A stretch of DNA of 30,000 nucleotides. It comes from Prorocentrum cordatum (Eukaryota; Sar; Dinophyceae; Prorocentrales; Prorocentraceae). Positions 7,525 through 15,536 of this stretch are shown here, piece by piece. The position numbers and the translations under genes were made by a program. Every line of letters begins with the position of its first letter. Position 1 is the stretch's first letter. Location: the NCBI GenBank assembly GCA_963575745.1, contig CAUYUJ010018872.1, positions 1-30,000 on the forward strand, read 5' to 3'. The notes under the pieces were generated by a model. The model was not told the origin of the DNA. It did not search any database and saw nothing but the letters and a program-made list of their open reading frames with translations.

Positions 7525-10500
7525 TTAATCTATTCAATTCTTCTCCCATCACGTGTAAGAGGTGTCGCAGGATGCCGTTCCTAGCTTCGATAGTTGTAGC
7601 GTGTTGGCCACGCGCTCGAATACGAAGCTCTGTTCCCTTAGCCTTAAGGATGGCCTTTGCTGTATCATTATTCAGTGCTCCTTCCCCATCGGAGTATAGA
7701 ATTTTAGCAGGGCCATGCTGCATCCAAGTCGCATGATAGGCATCGAGAACAGTATGCATAGCTTTATCAGGAATCTCTGTGCCAGCTGCCCAGCGAATAC
7801 AACGGTCGATGATGTGAAAAACAATATGTTCCTGTTTATAAAAGAAGAGATCACATTCGACTTCTTCGTTGAAACGTCCCGGCAGTGACACGGAAGGCAT
7901 CACCGTGTTGCCTGGTTTATCCCAGGCTCGACATTCTCTACACGAGTCACAAATGCCTTTGATCAGACTCAAACGGGTTTCACCCAGACCAACCTTGGTT
8001 AGAATCATCCGCATTTTTGGCTCCTTGGCATGAAACCATCTCAGGTGGAGTTTGCGGAGTTCTCGCTGCACTACAGCTGGGTCGAAGCTGCGCAGGTTTT
8101 GGAGGCTGAGCTGAACGTCGAAGCGAGTCCAATCAGGGAGCCTTGGCCTTGGCCGTGGCTCTGCTTGAGGCTGCGGCGGTGGTGGAGGATCTCCTCCCTC
8201 CATGCGTCCGCGCCTTGCTGCAACTTGTGGCAGTCTACGGTGATCGTCAGAGCTGCCAGCGCCGCTGTTGCCACCATTAGCCCCGTCGGCTCTGGTGATG
8301 TCATGGCTGCTGGCGCCTGCGGTTGGATCGCCCTCACCAGGCCGTGGCGGCCTAGGCGCACGTATGCGCGCTCTCGCGGCCGGCGCCGCTTTTGCGGCTG
8401 GCGCCGCTTCTGCGGCTGGAGCCGCTTCCGCGGCTGGCGCCGCAGGAGCGGCTTGTCCCGCCGGACGCGGCTGGCCAAAGTTATCTGGCAGTTTCCATTT
8501 TTCGGCAAATCTGCATTGGCCAGATATCTTGGTGTGGTGAGGATTGCTCTTCTGATATTCCTTCTTACAGCTTGGACAGTCCCAGTAATACGGTTCAACA
8601 TCATACCACCGACACATCTTCGGATCCCTACTGTGCTTTGGTGATTGCTTGTAGTTGTTGTCCACACAGCCAGGGCACCCAATACCGCCAGGTGGTGGTC
8701 GACAGATTTCTCCGTTTGGGTGTCTCCGGATTGTTGGGTCGTCCAAGTCGTAGCCAGCACTGTTTGTTACGAACGCATAGCTGCGTTCGCGATTCGCGAA
8801 TGGATCGCGACCGTAAGCAAACAGGTCTTTGGCGATTTGCACCGCATCAACGATCAATGACTGCATTCTGTAGGTATACTGTGCCGCCCTTGCTAACTCT
8901 TTGTTACAAGCATTGGCGTGCACATGATTTCCTGGACAACGCTTGCCTCTGAAAGGTGCCAACAACTCTTCTTTATTTGCCATTATCTGTGTTGGCTTGC
9001 GGATGTATTGTCCAAATGAATCTTTGAGACCAGTCGTGCACTGATCAATGATTGTTTGGCAAGTGACCTTGCGTTGTGCCAGTTCTTTCCATGGCTGGAT
9101 CTCATCCACCCACGTGCCCATTGGTTGTTCCCTGAGAAAGAAACGTCTTAGGTCGTCTTGTAATAGAGCGACTGTTCCACAGAACGTGATATGAGGCAGG
9201 TCCTCTTTGTGGTGTTTAAGCCACGTATCATGATTGACCTGCGCATTGAAATAGGAAGGAAGTCCAGTAGTTCTGCAGCTTGGCTGCAGAATCGTGATCT
9301 TGACAAAGCAAGTCTTGAGGTAGTGAAGGACTGCCCTTTGTACTTCCGAGTTTCCAAGGTCAACCATAGATATCTTATCAAGGTTCCCGCCCGACGAGAG
9401 TCCCCTCTTGAAGGCTAATATGGATATACCACCCTTGCCCCCACATAATTCAAGCATGTCCACTTGATTTTTTCTGCCGTAGCATAGTGACTGGACCATC
9501 GAGAAGACATCAGCATGTGAGTCAGCGGGTTGCCCCGCCGGTAACATCATGAAGATGTCCTCTGATTCGCTGTCCGAGTCCGAGTCGTCAAGAGGAACGT
9601 CGTTGAAATATGTGGAGCAGTCAAGCCCTTTGAGGTCCTCTCCACAGTCGTCGTTACCGTCTTCCACTTTCTTCGGGACTTTCTTCGGTTTGATGCCGGC
9701 TTCTTTGTCAGCTTTCTGCTTTTCTTTCTGTTTTATCCTGGCATCAGTGGGCAACGCAGTTTCCGCGGAGAGATCCGCTGCGGAGGAATCCGCTGTAAAA
9801 TCAGGAAATGGCGGAATTTCAGGAAGGTCGTTGGTGGGTCGCGTTTGGCAACGCTCAATCGAAGGGGGAGGAGATCGATCGTCATCGACGATCGTCACAC
9901 GCTTTGGGCGTGGCCTTCGCGACTCACCATTGCCATGAAGAACTGGAGCCGGAGGCTCCCAGTATAGCCGAGTACTGATGTTTGTAACCCCATCAGGTAA
10001 TGGAGCTACATAATTGTACCCAGTTGGCTGATCCTGGATCCTAATGTCTTGAACAATCTTGTTCGTGTCCAGGTCGGTCGTGACCCTACGAACCACATGG
10101 TCCCATTGAGGGCCCTTCTGTGGACATTGAACGTAGTGTCTGACCTTTTTGTCAACGCGTGTACACACACTGAGGTGTACCGCACTCCGCTCATTCCTGA
10201 TCATGTTGGCTTTATCGAGTTGATCAAGGAAGCGTGCAATAATAATAGCCAAAGTTTTATACCGAAACTCGGCATGTTGTTGATCTTGGCCATACCAATC
10301 CAAATCATGGTCCTTGTGTGATCCACAAGTACATCTCCATAAGTTAACCGGTATATGAGGACAAGATGTAGCAACTTGTATATAAGAACCACTGGGATAT
10401 TTACTGGATCGGTCAAACTTAATGCCGAAATGACAGAGTCTGATTCGTATAACGCTTAGCTTCAAATCTTCGATAACATCTTTGATCGGACCCTGTTTCC

Positions 10501-10903
10501 AGAAATACCCGGGTGGCCCCAGGATAACTATCTGCATCCTCAGAGCACGCGCTTTGATCAGGAGATTTTGTATACGTTGATAGTGTGGTCCCGCCCTCTT
10601 TCCTGGAGTACGCACGTACCAATCAGAGGGTGTGGCCACCCACAACATATTGTAGTCTCCTGCCAACAAATTTCCCAAATACTGTGTTCCAGTTGAAGTC
10701 ATTATCTCATTATGGGTAATCCGGTCGCATATATATCCACGGGATCGGAGTTCAGCGCAAGCTGTACGAATATCTTCGATGACGAGGCATTTTGAATGGT
10801 ATTTTTCTTCTCGGGCCTCAGCGCGGCCAACGTATGTCGCGAGGAGGCCGGTATTCGGCTTCTCTTCGCAAGCGAGCGCCGCCGGCGCGCCCGCCTGCCC
10901 CCG
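7490..10903 (-). CDS. Two methyltransferase-like modules, zinc-binding region and integrase catalytic core
   Basis: Frame open from 10903 (after a TGA at 10904-10906); first ATG at 10702, 1070 residues. Numbered from that ATG. Residues 1-135: a degenerate methyltransferase-like tail (NMLWVATPSDWYV, IRLCHFG, CTCGSHKDH). Residues 413-600: a second, fuller module with DMLELCGGKGGIS, ILQPSCRTTGL and IIDQCTTGLKDSFG...KPT...RCPGNHVH. Residues 675-735: Cys/His-rich, CPGC and CPSC pairs plus HH and C. Residues 745-780: Ala/Pro repeats from GC hairpins. Residues 886-924: HHCC-like zinc site (His886, His891, Cys918, Cys921). Integrase core: Asp951, Asp1005 (LYSDGEGALNND), Glu1039 (TTIEARNG). Integrase inserts the cDNA; the roles of the methyltransferase-like parts are unknown. 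Confidence 0.85.
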   Translation of the reverse strand, partial: RGQAGAPAALACEEKPNTGLLATYVGRAEAREEKYHSKCLVIEDIRTACAELRSRGYICDRITHNEIMTSTGTQYLGNLLAGDYNMLWVATPSDWYVRTPGKRAGPHYQRIQNLLIKARALRMQIVILGPPGYFWKQGPIKDVIEDLKLSVIRIRLCHFGIKFDRSSKYPSGSYIQVATSCPHIPVNLWRCTCGSHKDHDLDWYGQDQQHAEFRYKTLAIIIARFLDQLDKANMIRNERSAVHLSVCTRVDKKVRHYVQCPQKGPQWDHVVRRVTTDLDTNKIVQDIRIQDQPTGYNYVAPLPDGVTNISTRLYWEPPAPVLHGNGESRRPRPKRVTIVDDDRSPPPSIERCQTRPTNDLPEIPPFPDFTADSSAADLSAETALPTDARIKQKEKQKADKEAGIKPKKVPKKVEDGNDDCGEDLKGLDCSTYFNDVPLDDSDSDSESEDIFMMLPAGQPADSHADVFSMVQSLCYGRKNQVDMLELCGGKGGISILAFKRGLSSGGNLDKISMVDLGNSEVQRAVLHYLKTCFVKITILQPSCRTTGLPSYFNAQVNHDTWLKHHKEDLPHITFCGTVALLQDDLRRFFLREQPMGTWVDEIQPWKELAQRKVTCQTIIDQCTTGLKDSFGQYIRKPTQIMANKEELLAPFRGKRCPGNHVHANACNKELARAAQYTYRMQSLIVDAVQIAKDLFAYGRDPFANRERSYAFVTNSAGYDLDDPTIRRHPNGEICRPPPGGIGCPGCVDNNYKQSPKHSRDPKMCRWYDVEPYYWDCPSCKKEYQKSNPHHTKISGQCRFAEKWKLPDNFGQPRPAGQAAPAAPAAEAAPAAEAAPAAKAAPAARARIRAPRPPRPGEGDPTAGASSHDITRADGANGGNSGAGSSDDHRRLPQVAARRGRMEGGDPPPPPQPQAEPRPRPRLPDWTRFDVQLSLQNLRSFDPAVVQRELRKLHLRWFHAKEPKMRMILTKVGLGETRLSLIKGICDSCRECRAWDKPGNTVMPSVSLPGRFNEEVECDLFFYKQEHIVFHIIDRCIRWAAGTEIPDKAMHTVLDAYHATWMQHGPAKILYSDGEGALNNDTAKAILKAKGTELRIRARGQHATTIEARNGILRHLLHVMGEELNRLTYSSQFHSSLT
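8376..8443. repeat. Tandem cluster of four GCGGC/GCCGC hairpins
   Basis: Four hairpins at 8376-8389, 8394-8407, 8412-8425 and 8430-8443, spaced 18 bp, all with stem GCGGC/GCCGC and loops CGGC, TGGC, TGGA, TGGC. The terminal base pair is inverted relative to the common GCGGG/CCCGC form, so pairing is kept. They encode an AAPAAEAAPAAK-like run in the integrase frame. Confidence 0.85.
9765..9793. repeat. Two adjacent GCGGA/TCCGC hairpins
   Basis: 9765-9778 (loop GAGA) and 9780-9793 (loop GGAA) are separated by one base. The stem carries an A-T pair in place of the common G-C pair. In protein they encode part of TADSSAADLSAE. Confidence 0.8.
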
Positions 10904-10941
10904 TCAGAGGGGCATGCTGTTAGCGGATGACTCCGCAGGCG

Positions 10942-12867
10942 TCACTGGTGCGGCTGCCTCACGATCTCCACGCGGGTTGGCCCCGCAAGGTCCGTCGAAC
11001 CTCCGCCCGTGCAGCTTGGTGGTGGTGGCGGTGTCGCGGGTGGCCCCGCTTGGTTCTCAGGCGACCAATTATTCACCGCCTCCTGGACTGCCCAGAAAAT
11101 CTTAGACTTCAGGGCATCCTTTATGTGTGGCCAGGTCCCTTCAGGACACTGTTGGCCTTTCCACCAGCTGTCGAGCGTCCTGTCTACGATCGCACGGGTC
11201 GTGTCCTTCAGGAGCTGCTTGTCGAGATACGGCTCGACAATGAACGTATCAGTCGTAACGGTCATAGACTGTCCCGTCGCGGGTTGCCCCGCTGTTACCC
11301 CAGCGGGTGACCCCGCACCTACACCGGCGGGTGGCCCCGCATTGACGGAGTCCTCGTCGTTCTCCGTCTCGGTGTAGCCGTCATGACTACTGCGGATTGT
11401 GAAGGTGTTGGTGACCGTCTGGCTCTTAGCCCCGTCATACAACCCGCAGGGAATGGCTAGGTGTCCTGAGGGGGTCTTCTTTGCCCTCAGGACCTTGGCG
11501 CCCTTCCCCAGCTTAAGAGTATACTCTCCGCTGGGGAAGATAACCTTCTGGAAGCCTGGCTTTAGCACGATAATTGTGTCACGTGCTTCCATGGCACTCA
11601 GGCCCCAGATGGCTGGGAGGTTTGCACCTGAGCCCTCTGCGATGTTGGAAGCATACTCCTCGATGCGGGGGCTTGCCTCATTGGCGCATTGCACCCCGAT
11701 CTTGAAGTTGCCCATTTTCCGACAGATCGCAGCACCCTCACCTACACCATTGATGTAGAGGGTTTTGCTCAGTGTGCATATGGCCGGTCTGTGATTGTAC
11801 CTGGCCATAACCTCCTGAAAGGTTCGTGCTGTATTAGCTCCGATGATGTTCACGTTGGAGCCGATGTCTAGCATGAACGATATGCAGGGCATTCCGTCTT
11901 CGTCGGGGAAGAATGTCCCTGTCCGCGCCGCCAGAGCCATCGTACCGTGGTCATCACTATGGTACGTAATCTGTGAACCGAGCGTGCCTTTCAGTAGGCG
12001 TTGTTCCAGCACCCACTGGCTCATTGTTAACTCGGTGCAACATATTTGCTCATATTGGCGGCGCTCCTCCACGGTGATTGGTTCCTGTTCAAGGACCCAG
12101 TAATTCGCGGAGAGTGTGGAGGTCCACTCACCTCCTGGCGGAAGCGTATCCGTGAAGTCACGTGTGTAAGTCAGCCCTTCCGTGTTGATCATGAAGGTAT
12201 TGTGGAATTGGGCTGCTTCAGCGCTTTCCGCACTGGCCCGGCTCCTAGCACTCACCGGGCTCTCTACACGTGAGGTTCTGGATGCACCTCCGCTCCTGCC
12301 GCTCCGCCTGATATTGGCCTCCATTGCTCTCAGGAATCCTGGATTCGGAGGCCCCGTTGCGGGTGACCCCGCTTTGGCGGCGGGAGCCGCTTCAGCAGGT
12401 GGCCCCGCTTTAGCGGCGGGAGTCGCTCCGGCGGGTGGCCCCGCTGCTGGGGGCCCCTGTGCTCGAAGCGTAGGCAGGATTGGCATCTGGATGCCTTGCT
12501 CTGGCGCTGGCCATGGGTGTGTCTGTGCAGCTGGGGCACGTGCGGATGGCTCCGCCGAGGCGGCTCGAGCCTCTAGTGCCTCCACTGCTTCCCGCAGCCG
12601 GCGCAGTTCCCGAGCATCCACCACATACCTTTCCTGCTGGCGCGCCTGTTCTGACTCAGCGTCGCGCTGTCCAGCATGCGGAAAGTGTGCTGTGATTATG
12701 CCCGGCCCACGACATACAGCGCAAGGTGCCTCGTTTGGCGTACCTGCCGCTGATTGCGGACGTGCTGCTGTGCAACACGATCCCAGCATATATCGTGGAA
12801 GAAATGTCCACATGCCAGTCTCCACACCGTGGTGCCCATCTCGGAGGGGTCCATACAGATCGGGCAC
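10942..12867 (-). CDS. Aspartic protease region of the copia polyprotein
   Basis: Open frame of 641 residues. Residues 36-56 hold CAVC, the last cysteine pair of the RING finger that begins in the previous frame. Residues 70-105 are a predicted coiled coil (ARELRRLREAVEALEAR). Residues 110-180 are Ala/Pro runs made by hairpin copies. FMLDIGSNVNIIGANTA (Asp334) is the protease active site, with DIGS in place of the common DTGA/DSGA; NLPAIWGLSAMEARDTI fits the second structural half. The enzyme would act as a dimer to cut the polyprotein. The tail (about 500-641) is acidic then Pro-rich with four hairpins. The frame ends at 10942 and must pass to the next one to reach the integrase. The start is not defined because the RING domain crosses the boundary. 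Confidence 0.82.
   Translation of the reverse strand: MPDLYGPLRDGHHGVETGMWTFLPRYMLGSCCTAARPQSAAGTPNEAPCAVCRGPGIITAHFPHAGQRDAESEQARQQERYVVDARELRRLREAVEALEARAASAEPSARAPAAQTHPWPAPEQGIQMPILPTLRAQGPPAAGPPAGATPAAKAGPPAEAAPAAKAGSPATGPPNPGFLRAMEANIRRSGRSGGASRTSRVESPVSARSRASAESAEAAQFHNTFMINTEGLTYTRDFTDTLPPGGEWTSTLSANYWVLEQEPITVEERRQYEQICCTELTMSQWVLEQRLLKGTLGSQITYHSDDHGTMALAARTGTFFPDEDGMPCISFMLDIGSNVNIIGANTARTFQEVMARYNHRPAICTLSKTLYINGVGEGAAICRKMGNFKIGVQCANEASPRIEEYASNIAEGSGANLPAIWGLSAMEARDTIIVLKPGFQKVIFPSGEYTLKLGKGAKVLRAKKTPSGHLAIPCGLYDGAKSQTVTNTFTIRSSHDGYTETENDEDSVNAGPPAGVGAGSPAGVTAGQPATGQSMTVTTDTFIVEPYLDKQLLKDTTRAIVDRTLDSWWKGQQCPEGTWPHIKDALKSKIFWAVQEAVNNWSPENQAGPPATPPPPPSCTGGGSTDLAGPTRVEIVRQPHQ
11279..11340. 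repeat. Cluster of three GCGGG/CCCGC hairpins
   Basis: Hairpins at 11279-11292 (loop TTGC), 11303-11316 (TGAC) and 11327-11340 (TGGC), each 24 bp apart, encoding AGQPA, AGSPA and AGPPA in the protease frame. The loops vary while the stems are identical. Confidence 0.85.
12359..12444. repeat. Cluster of hairpins with alternating stem types
   Basis: 12359-12372 (GCGGG-TGAC), 12377-12390 (GCGGC-GGGA-GCCGC), 12395-12408 (one mismatch), 12413-12426 (GCGGC-GGGA-GTCGC, one G-T mismatch) and 12431-12444 (GCGGG-TGGC). Spacing is 18 bp throughout. Alternation of the two stem types in one array is good evidence that pairing, not exact sequence, is kept. Confidence 0.85.
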
Positions 12868-14822
12868 TGTGTGAAATTGTAATCTGAAATGACTGGCGTG
12901 GGCACGTCGGGGCGAGTCCGAGCCTGACGCTCGAAAGTAGTTTCGCCCTCCCGATATGGCGTCGGTGGTGGCAGTCTATCTGTGTGTTCAGCGGGTGGCC
13001 CCGCACCTGCGGGTGTCCCCGCTTGGTTCTCACGCTCGATCCTTCTCTGGATCGCGCGCTGTTGGCGCAGCCTAGCGTTGTCCCGAACCTGCTGCCTAGA
13101 TGCCAGTATCGCTTGCTGCGTGTTGTGCACGTCGCGAATGTAGTCTGGCATGCTGCCCATAGCGGCTGGCACCGCGAGACCAGCTGGCTGAACTACGGTC
13201 TCGGGGTCCGTCGGCGTGGGCATGTAGGCGTAGTGCGGCATAGACTGCGCATCGACCGCTCGTGTAAACTGCAGACGAAACATCTCATTGGCAAGATTCC
13301 GAGTGTATTCGTTCGCAGGTGGCCCCGCAATCATAGGAGTTTTATTCATCTGCGCGTAGTACTCCGGGTACATCGGCGCGTCCATGGCCTGTGCCTCTGC
13401 TGGTCCATGATTGTCCCATCCATATATTGGGTGTGATGCTATCCCTGGAATAAACACCTGTCGATGTGGATTCGTGGGATCTGCATTCGGAGCATCATCG
13501 GAGGTCCAGCTCCAGAGAGGCCGAAAGTTGCCATGATTCGTAACATCTATGTTGCGGTTCCGCAACAGGCTGGGCACTCTATCAGCTTGTTGCCGTAAAA
13601 AGGTAGCCTGTGCTCTCAAGGTGGCCGCCCGACGTTCGTAGTCTGAGCCCTGCTGACCATCAGCGGGTGGCCCCGCATGCGCGGATGACTCCGCAGGCGT
13701 TCGCTCGGCGGGTGACCCCGCAGCCACTCCTCCTTCACTACCCCTCGGAGTGCCGAAGGGAGTGGTCGCCTGGAGTGCCGCTGCGAGCGTCGGATTCCCG
13801 CGAATCGCCTGGAGTCGTTGCCACAAGCTGTTTTCGCTCGTTTCGGACGGCGGAGTCCGATACGGCGAGCCACCATCTGATCCGCTCATGGGGACAAATC
13901 TCGCGCCTCCAGCTTGCTGCGGAGGGCGTTGTGGTTGTGTCCCTAGGATGCCGGGTGGCCCCGCAGGAGGGCGCAGGTTCCTCTGCTGTGCATCTTGGAT
14001 ACCTGCGTGCACCGCCCACGGGTCAGCTCGGTATAGCTGATCGGTCAGTCCAGAGACGTCAGCTGATGTCAAATGGCTGTTGAGAGCCTGGACCCAAGAC
14101 TGCTGGTCCGGCCGCCACGGAGATGCTACCGTCGCCACCGGTGTGACTACTTGCTGCCATGAACCGTCCGAGGTGTCTACGGCGGGTGTCCCCGCTCCTG
14201 CGGGTGGCCCCGCTTCAGGCATGGCCTCGTCCTCCTGGGCATTCATCATGAGGACTGTCTGTGTCTCGAACGGTCGTGGAGCAACATCTTGCTCGGTCAT
14301 GACCAAATTGAATGGACGACCGTCCGTCTTAGCCCAGCCCTTGAGGTACATGGCATGATCTTCCATTACCGCCACAGTTCTGTCACACATTTTAAATGGC
14401 AGATAGTCATCAGTGCGAATCCTGTCCGCGGGTTGGCCCCGCCTCCGCGTCTTGTCATAAAACAGCGGATTGGTCCAGGCTTCGCCGACCCGATATTTCG
14501 CAATGCTCACTATCTGGAGGATATGATCGGGCGGTATACGCCCATCGTGGCCCCGTGTCATGACTATGTCATTTGCTGATCTCCATAGAGAGAAGCCACT
14601 GGACAGCATCTTGTTGATGCTGCAGAATATGAGCACCTCCGAGTCAGGACGGATGCCCGATTGAATCCTCGGGTCGCCCGTGAGGTAGGGGCAGCCGTGT
14701 ACAAATTGGCGCCCCCCCTTCCTTTTAGGGTTGTCCTGTGCGAGGCATGAAAGGCCATTAGCAAGGATGTCCTTGACATACTCCCACTGCGTCCCGTGGA
14801 TGAAATATACTGGGTCGTCTGG
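12696..14822 (-). CDS. C-terminal half of Tpt1-like domain, Pro/Ala-rich linker and RING-H2 finger
   Basis: In the same frame as the upstream Tpt1-like half, separated from it only by a TAA at 14823-14825. It opens with PVYFIHGTQWEYVKDILANG, the HGT box of RNA 2'-phosphotransferases, then GGRQFVHGCPYL (the position of the third catalytic Arg, R-x-H-x-H region) and FSLWRSANDIVMTRGHDGRI followed by PPDHI, the usual C-terminal strands. A long linker rich in hairpin-encoded AGPPA/AGSPA follows. Near the end CPICMDPSEMGTTVWRLACG and HFFHDIC give six of eight RING-H2 zinc ligands; the last CAVC pair is in the next frame (about 12715). RING-H2 fingers usually recruit ubiquitin-conjugating enzymes. 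The linker is otherwise not recognised. Confidence 0.75.
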   Translation of the reverse strand, partial: PDDPVYFIHGTQWEYVKDILANGLSCLAQDNPKRKGGRQFVHGCPYLTGDPRIQSGIRPDSEVLIFCSINKMLSSGFSLWRSANDIVMTRGHDGRIPPDHILQIVSIAKYRVGEAWTNPLFYDKTRRRGQPADRIRTDDYLPFKMCDRTVAVMEDHAMYLKGWAKTDGRPFNLVMTEQDVAPRPFETQTVLMMNAQEDEAMPEAGPPAGAGTPAVDTSDGSWQQVVTPVATVASPWRPDQQSWVQALNSHLTSADVSGLTDQLYRADPWAVHAGIQDAQQRNLRPPAGPPGILGTQPQRPPQQAGGARFVPMSGSDGGSPYRTPPSETSENSLWQRLQAIRGNPTLAAALQATTPFGTPRGSEGGVAAGSPAERTPAESSAHAGPPADGQQGSDYERRAATLRAQATFLRQQADRVPSLLRNRNIDVTNHGNFRPLWSWTSDDAPNADPTNPHRQVFIPGIASHPIYGWDNHGPAEAQAMDAPMYPEYYAQMNKTPMIAGPPANEYTRNLANEMFRLQFTRAVDAQSMPHYAYMPTPTDPETVVQPAGLAVPAAMGSMPDYIRDVHNTQQAILASRQQVRDNARLRQQRAIQRRIERENQAGTPAGAGPPAEHTDRLPPPTPYREGETTFERQARTRPDVPTPVISDYNFTQCPICMDPSEMGTTVWRLACGHFFHDICWDRVAQQHVRNQRQVRQTRHLALYVVGRA
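12991..13022. repeat. Pair of GCGGG/CCCGC hairpins
   Basis: 12991-13004 (loop TGGC) and 13009-13022 (loop TGTC), 18 bp apart, encoding AGTPAGAGPPA in the RING-containing frame. Further single or paired copies in this gene lie at 13663, 13681 (GCGGA/TCCGC stem), 13708, 14182, 14200 and 14428 (5-nt loop). Confidence 0.8.
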
Positions 14823-15536
14823 TTATTTCATCCATGTTGTGATCGGCTTATAAAGCGACTCGGGACAGTGGATGCCTGGGCTGCTGTGGCCGTTCGTGGC
14901 TCTGATGAAGTACTGTGGCCTGCGTGCCGTTGGTCGAAACCTGGGAGGCAGCAGCATACTGTCATCAACGCACTTCATCTGGAGCCTGCCCTTCTGCATG
15001 CCGTGATGGTCAACCATCTCACAGCAGTTTAGCAGCACCCAATACACGAATGACGGGTGGGGCCTGCCTTTGATCAGCACCTCGTGCATTTCACGATAGT
15101 GCTTATACTGATCATTTTCAGTCCAGTTTGTCAGCAGATCGTCAACGACAACCCAGCCGTCGTATGGATCAAAAGTGCTGACCTTTTCGAAGTATCGATT
15201 ATGTTTGTCCTTGTAATATGGACTGTGGCGTAGAGCCGTTGAAAACCACATCGACACCTTGGTCATCTGCTCTTTACTCGGCAAGGTTGGATCCATGCCG
15301 TTCTGTGTCATGACTTTCAGGAGTGCTTCTTTATGCTGCGCAGCGCGTAGTGGCGGCCTGTCTCGCAGCATGTTTCCCACTTTCTGCTGTTCGCGCTCCC
15401 AGTCGTTGTGACACTTGAAATTACGACGAACCGGACAATTAATGACTTCATATCGGTCCGTGTCGTCTGAGTGACTCGTGGGTTGATGGGCTGCCTCGGG
15501 CCTTTGTCTACAATGCCTTGCCAATACAACTTGCAT
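14823..15536 (-). CDS. Tpt1/KptA-like RNA 2'-phosphotransferase, N-terminal half
   Basis: Tpt1/KptA enzymes remove the 2'-phosphate at RNA splice junctions by transfer to NAD+. The frame shows FSTALRHSPYY (Arg103-His104, catalytic RH pair), DGWVVVDDLL (127-135, lobe-1 hallmark), KGRLQMK (182-188, like the KxRF strand) and YFIRATNGHSSPG (Arg212, the RAxQGHS box). The spacing between RH and RATNGHS is about 108 residues, longer than the roughly 45 of cellular enzymes, so a loop insertion is present. With the downstream half, all four catalytic Arg/His positions seem present. The frame is linked to the upstream Pro-rich protein by a frameshift near 15450 and ends in TAA at 14823. The first Met is not a firm start. 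No such domain is part of standard copia elements to my knowledge. Confidence 0.78.
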   Translation of the reverse strand: MQVVLARHCRQRPEAAHQPTSHSDDTDRYEVINCPVRRNFKCHNDWEREQQKVGNMLRDRPPLRAAQHKEALLKVMTQNGMDPTLPSKEQMTKVSMWFSTALRHSPYYKDKHNRYFEKVSTFDPYDGWVVVDDLLTNWTENDQYKHYREMHEVLIKGRPHPSFVYWVLLNCCEMVDHHGMQKGRLQMKCVDDSMLLPPRFRPTARRPQYFIRATNGHSSPGIHCPESLYKPITTWMK

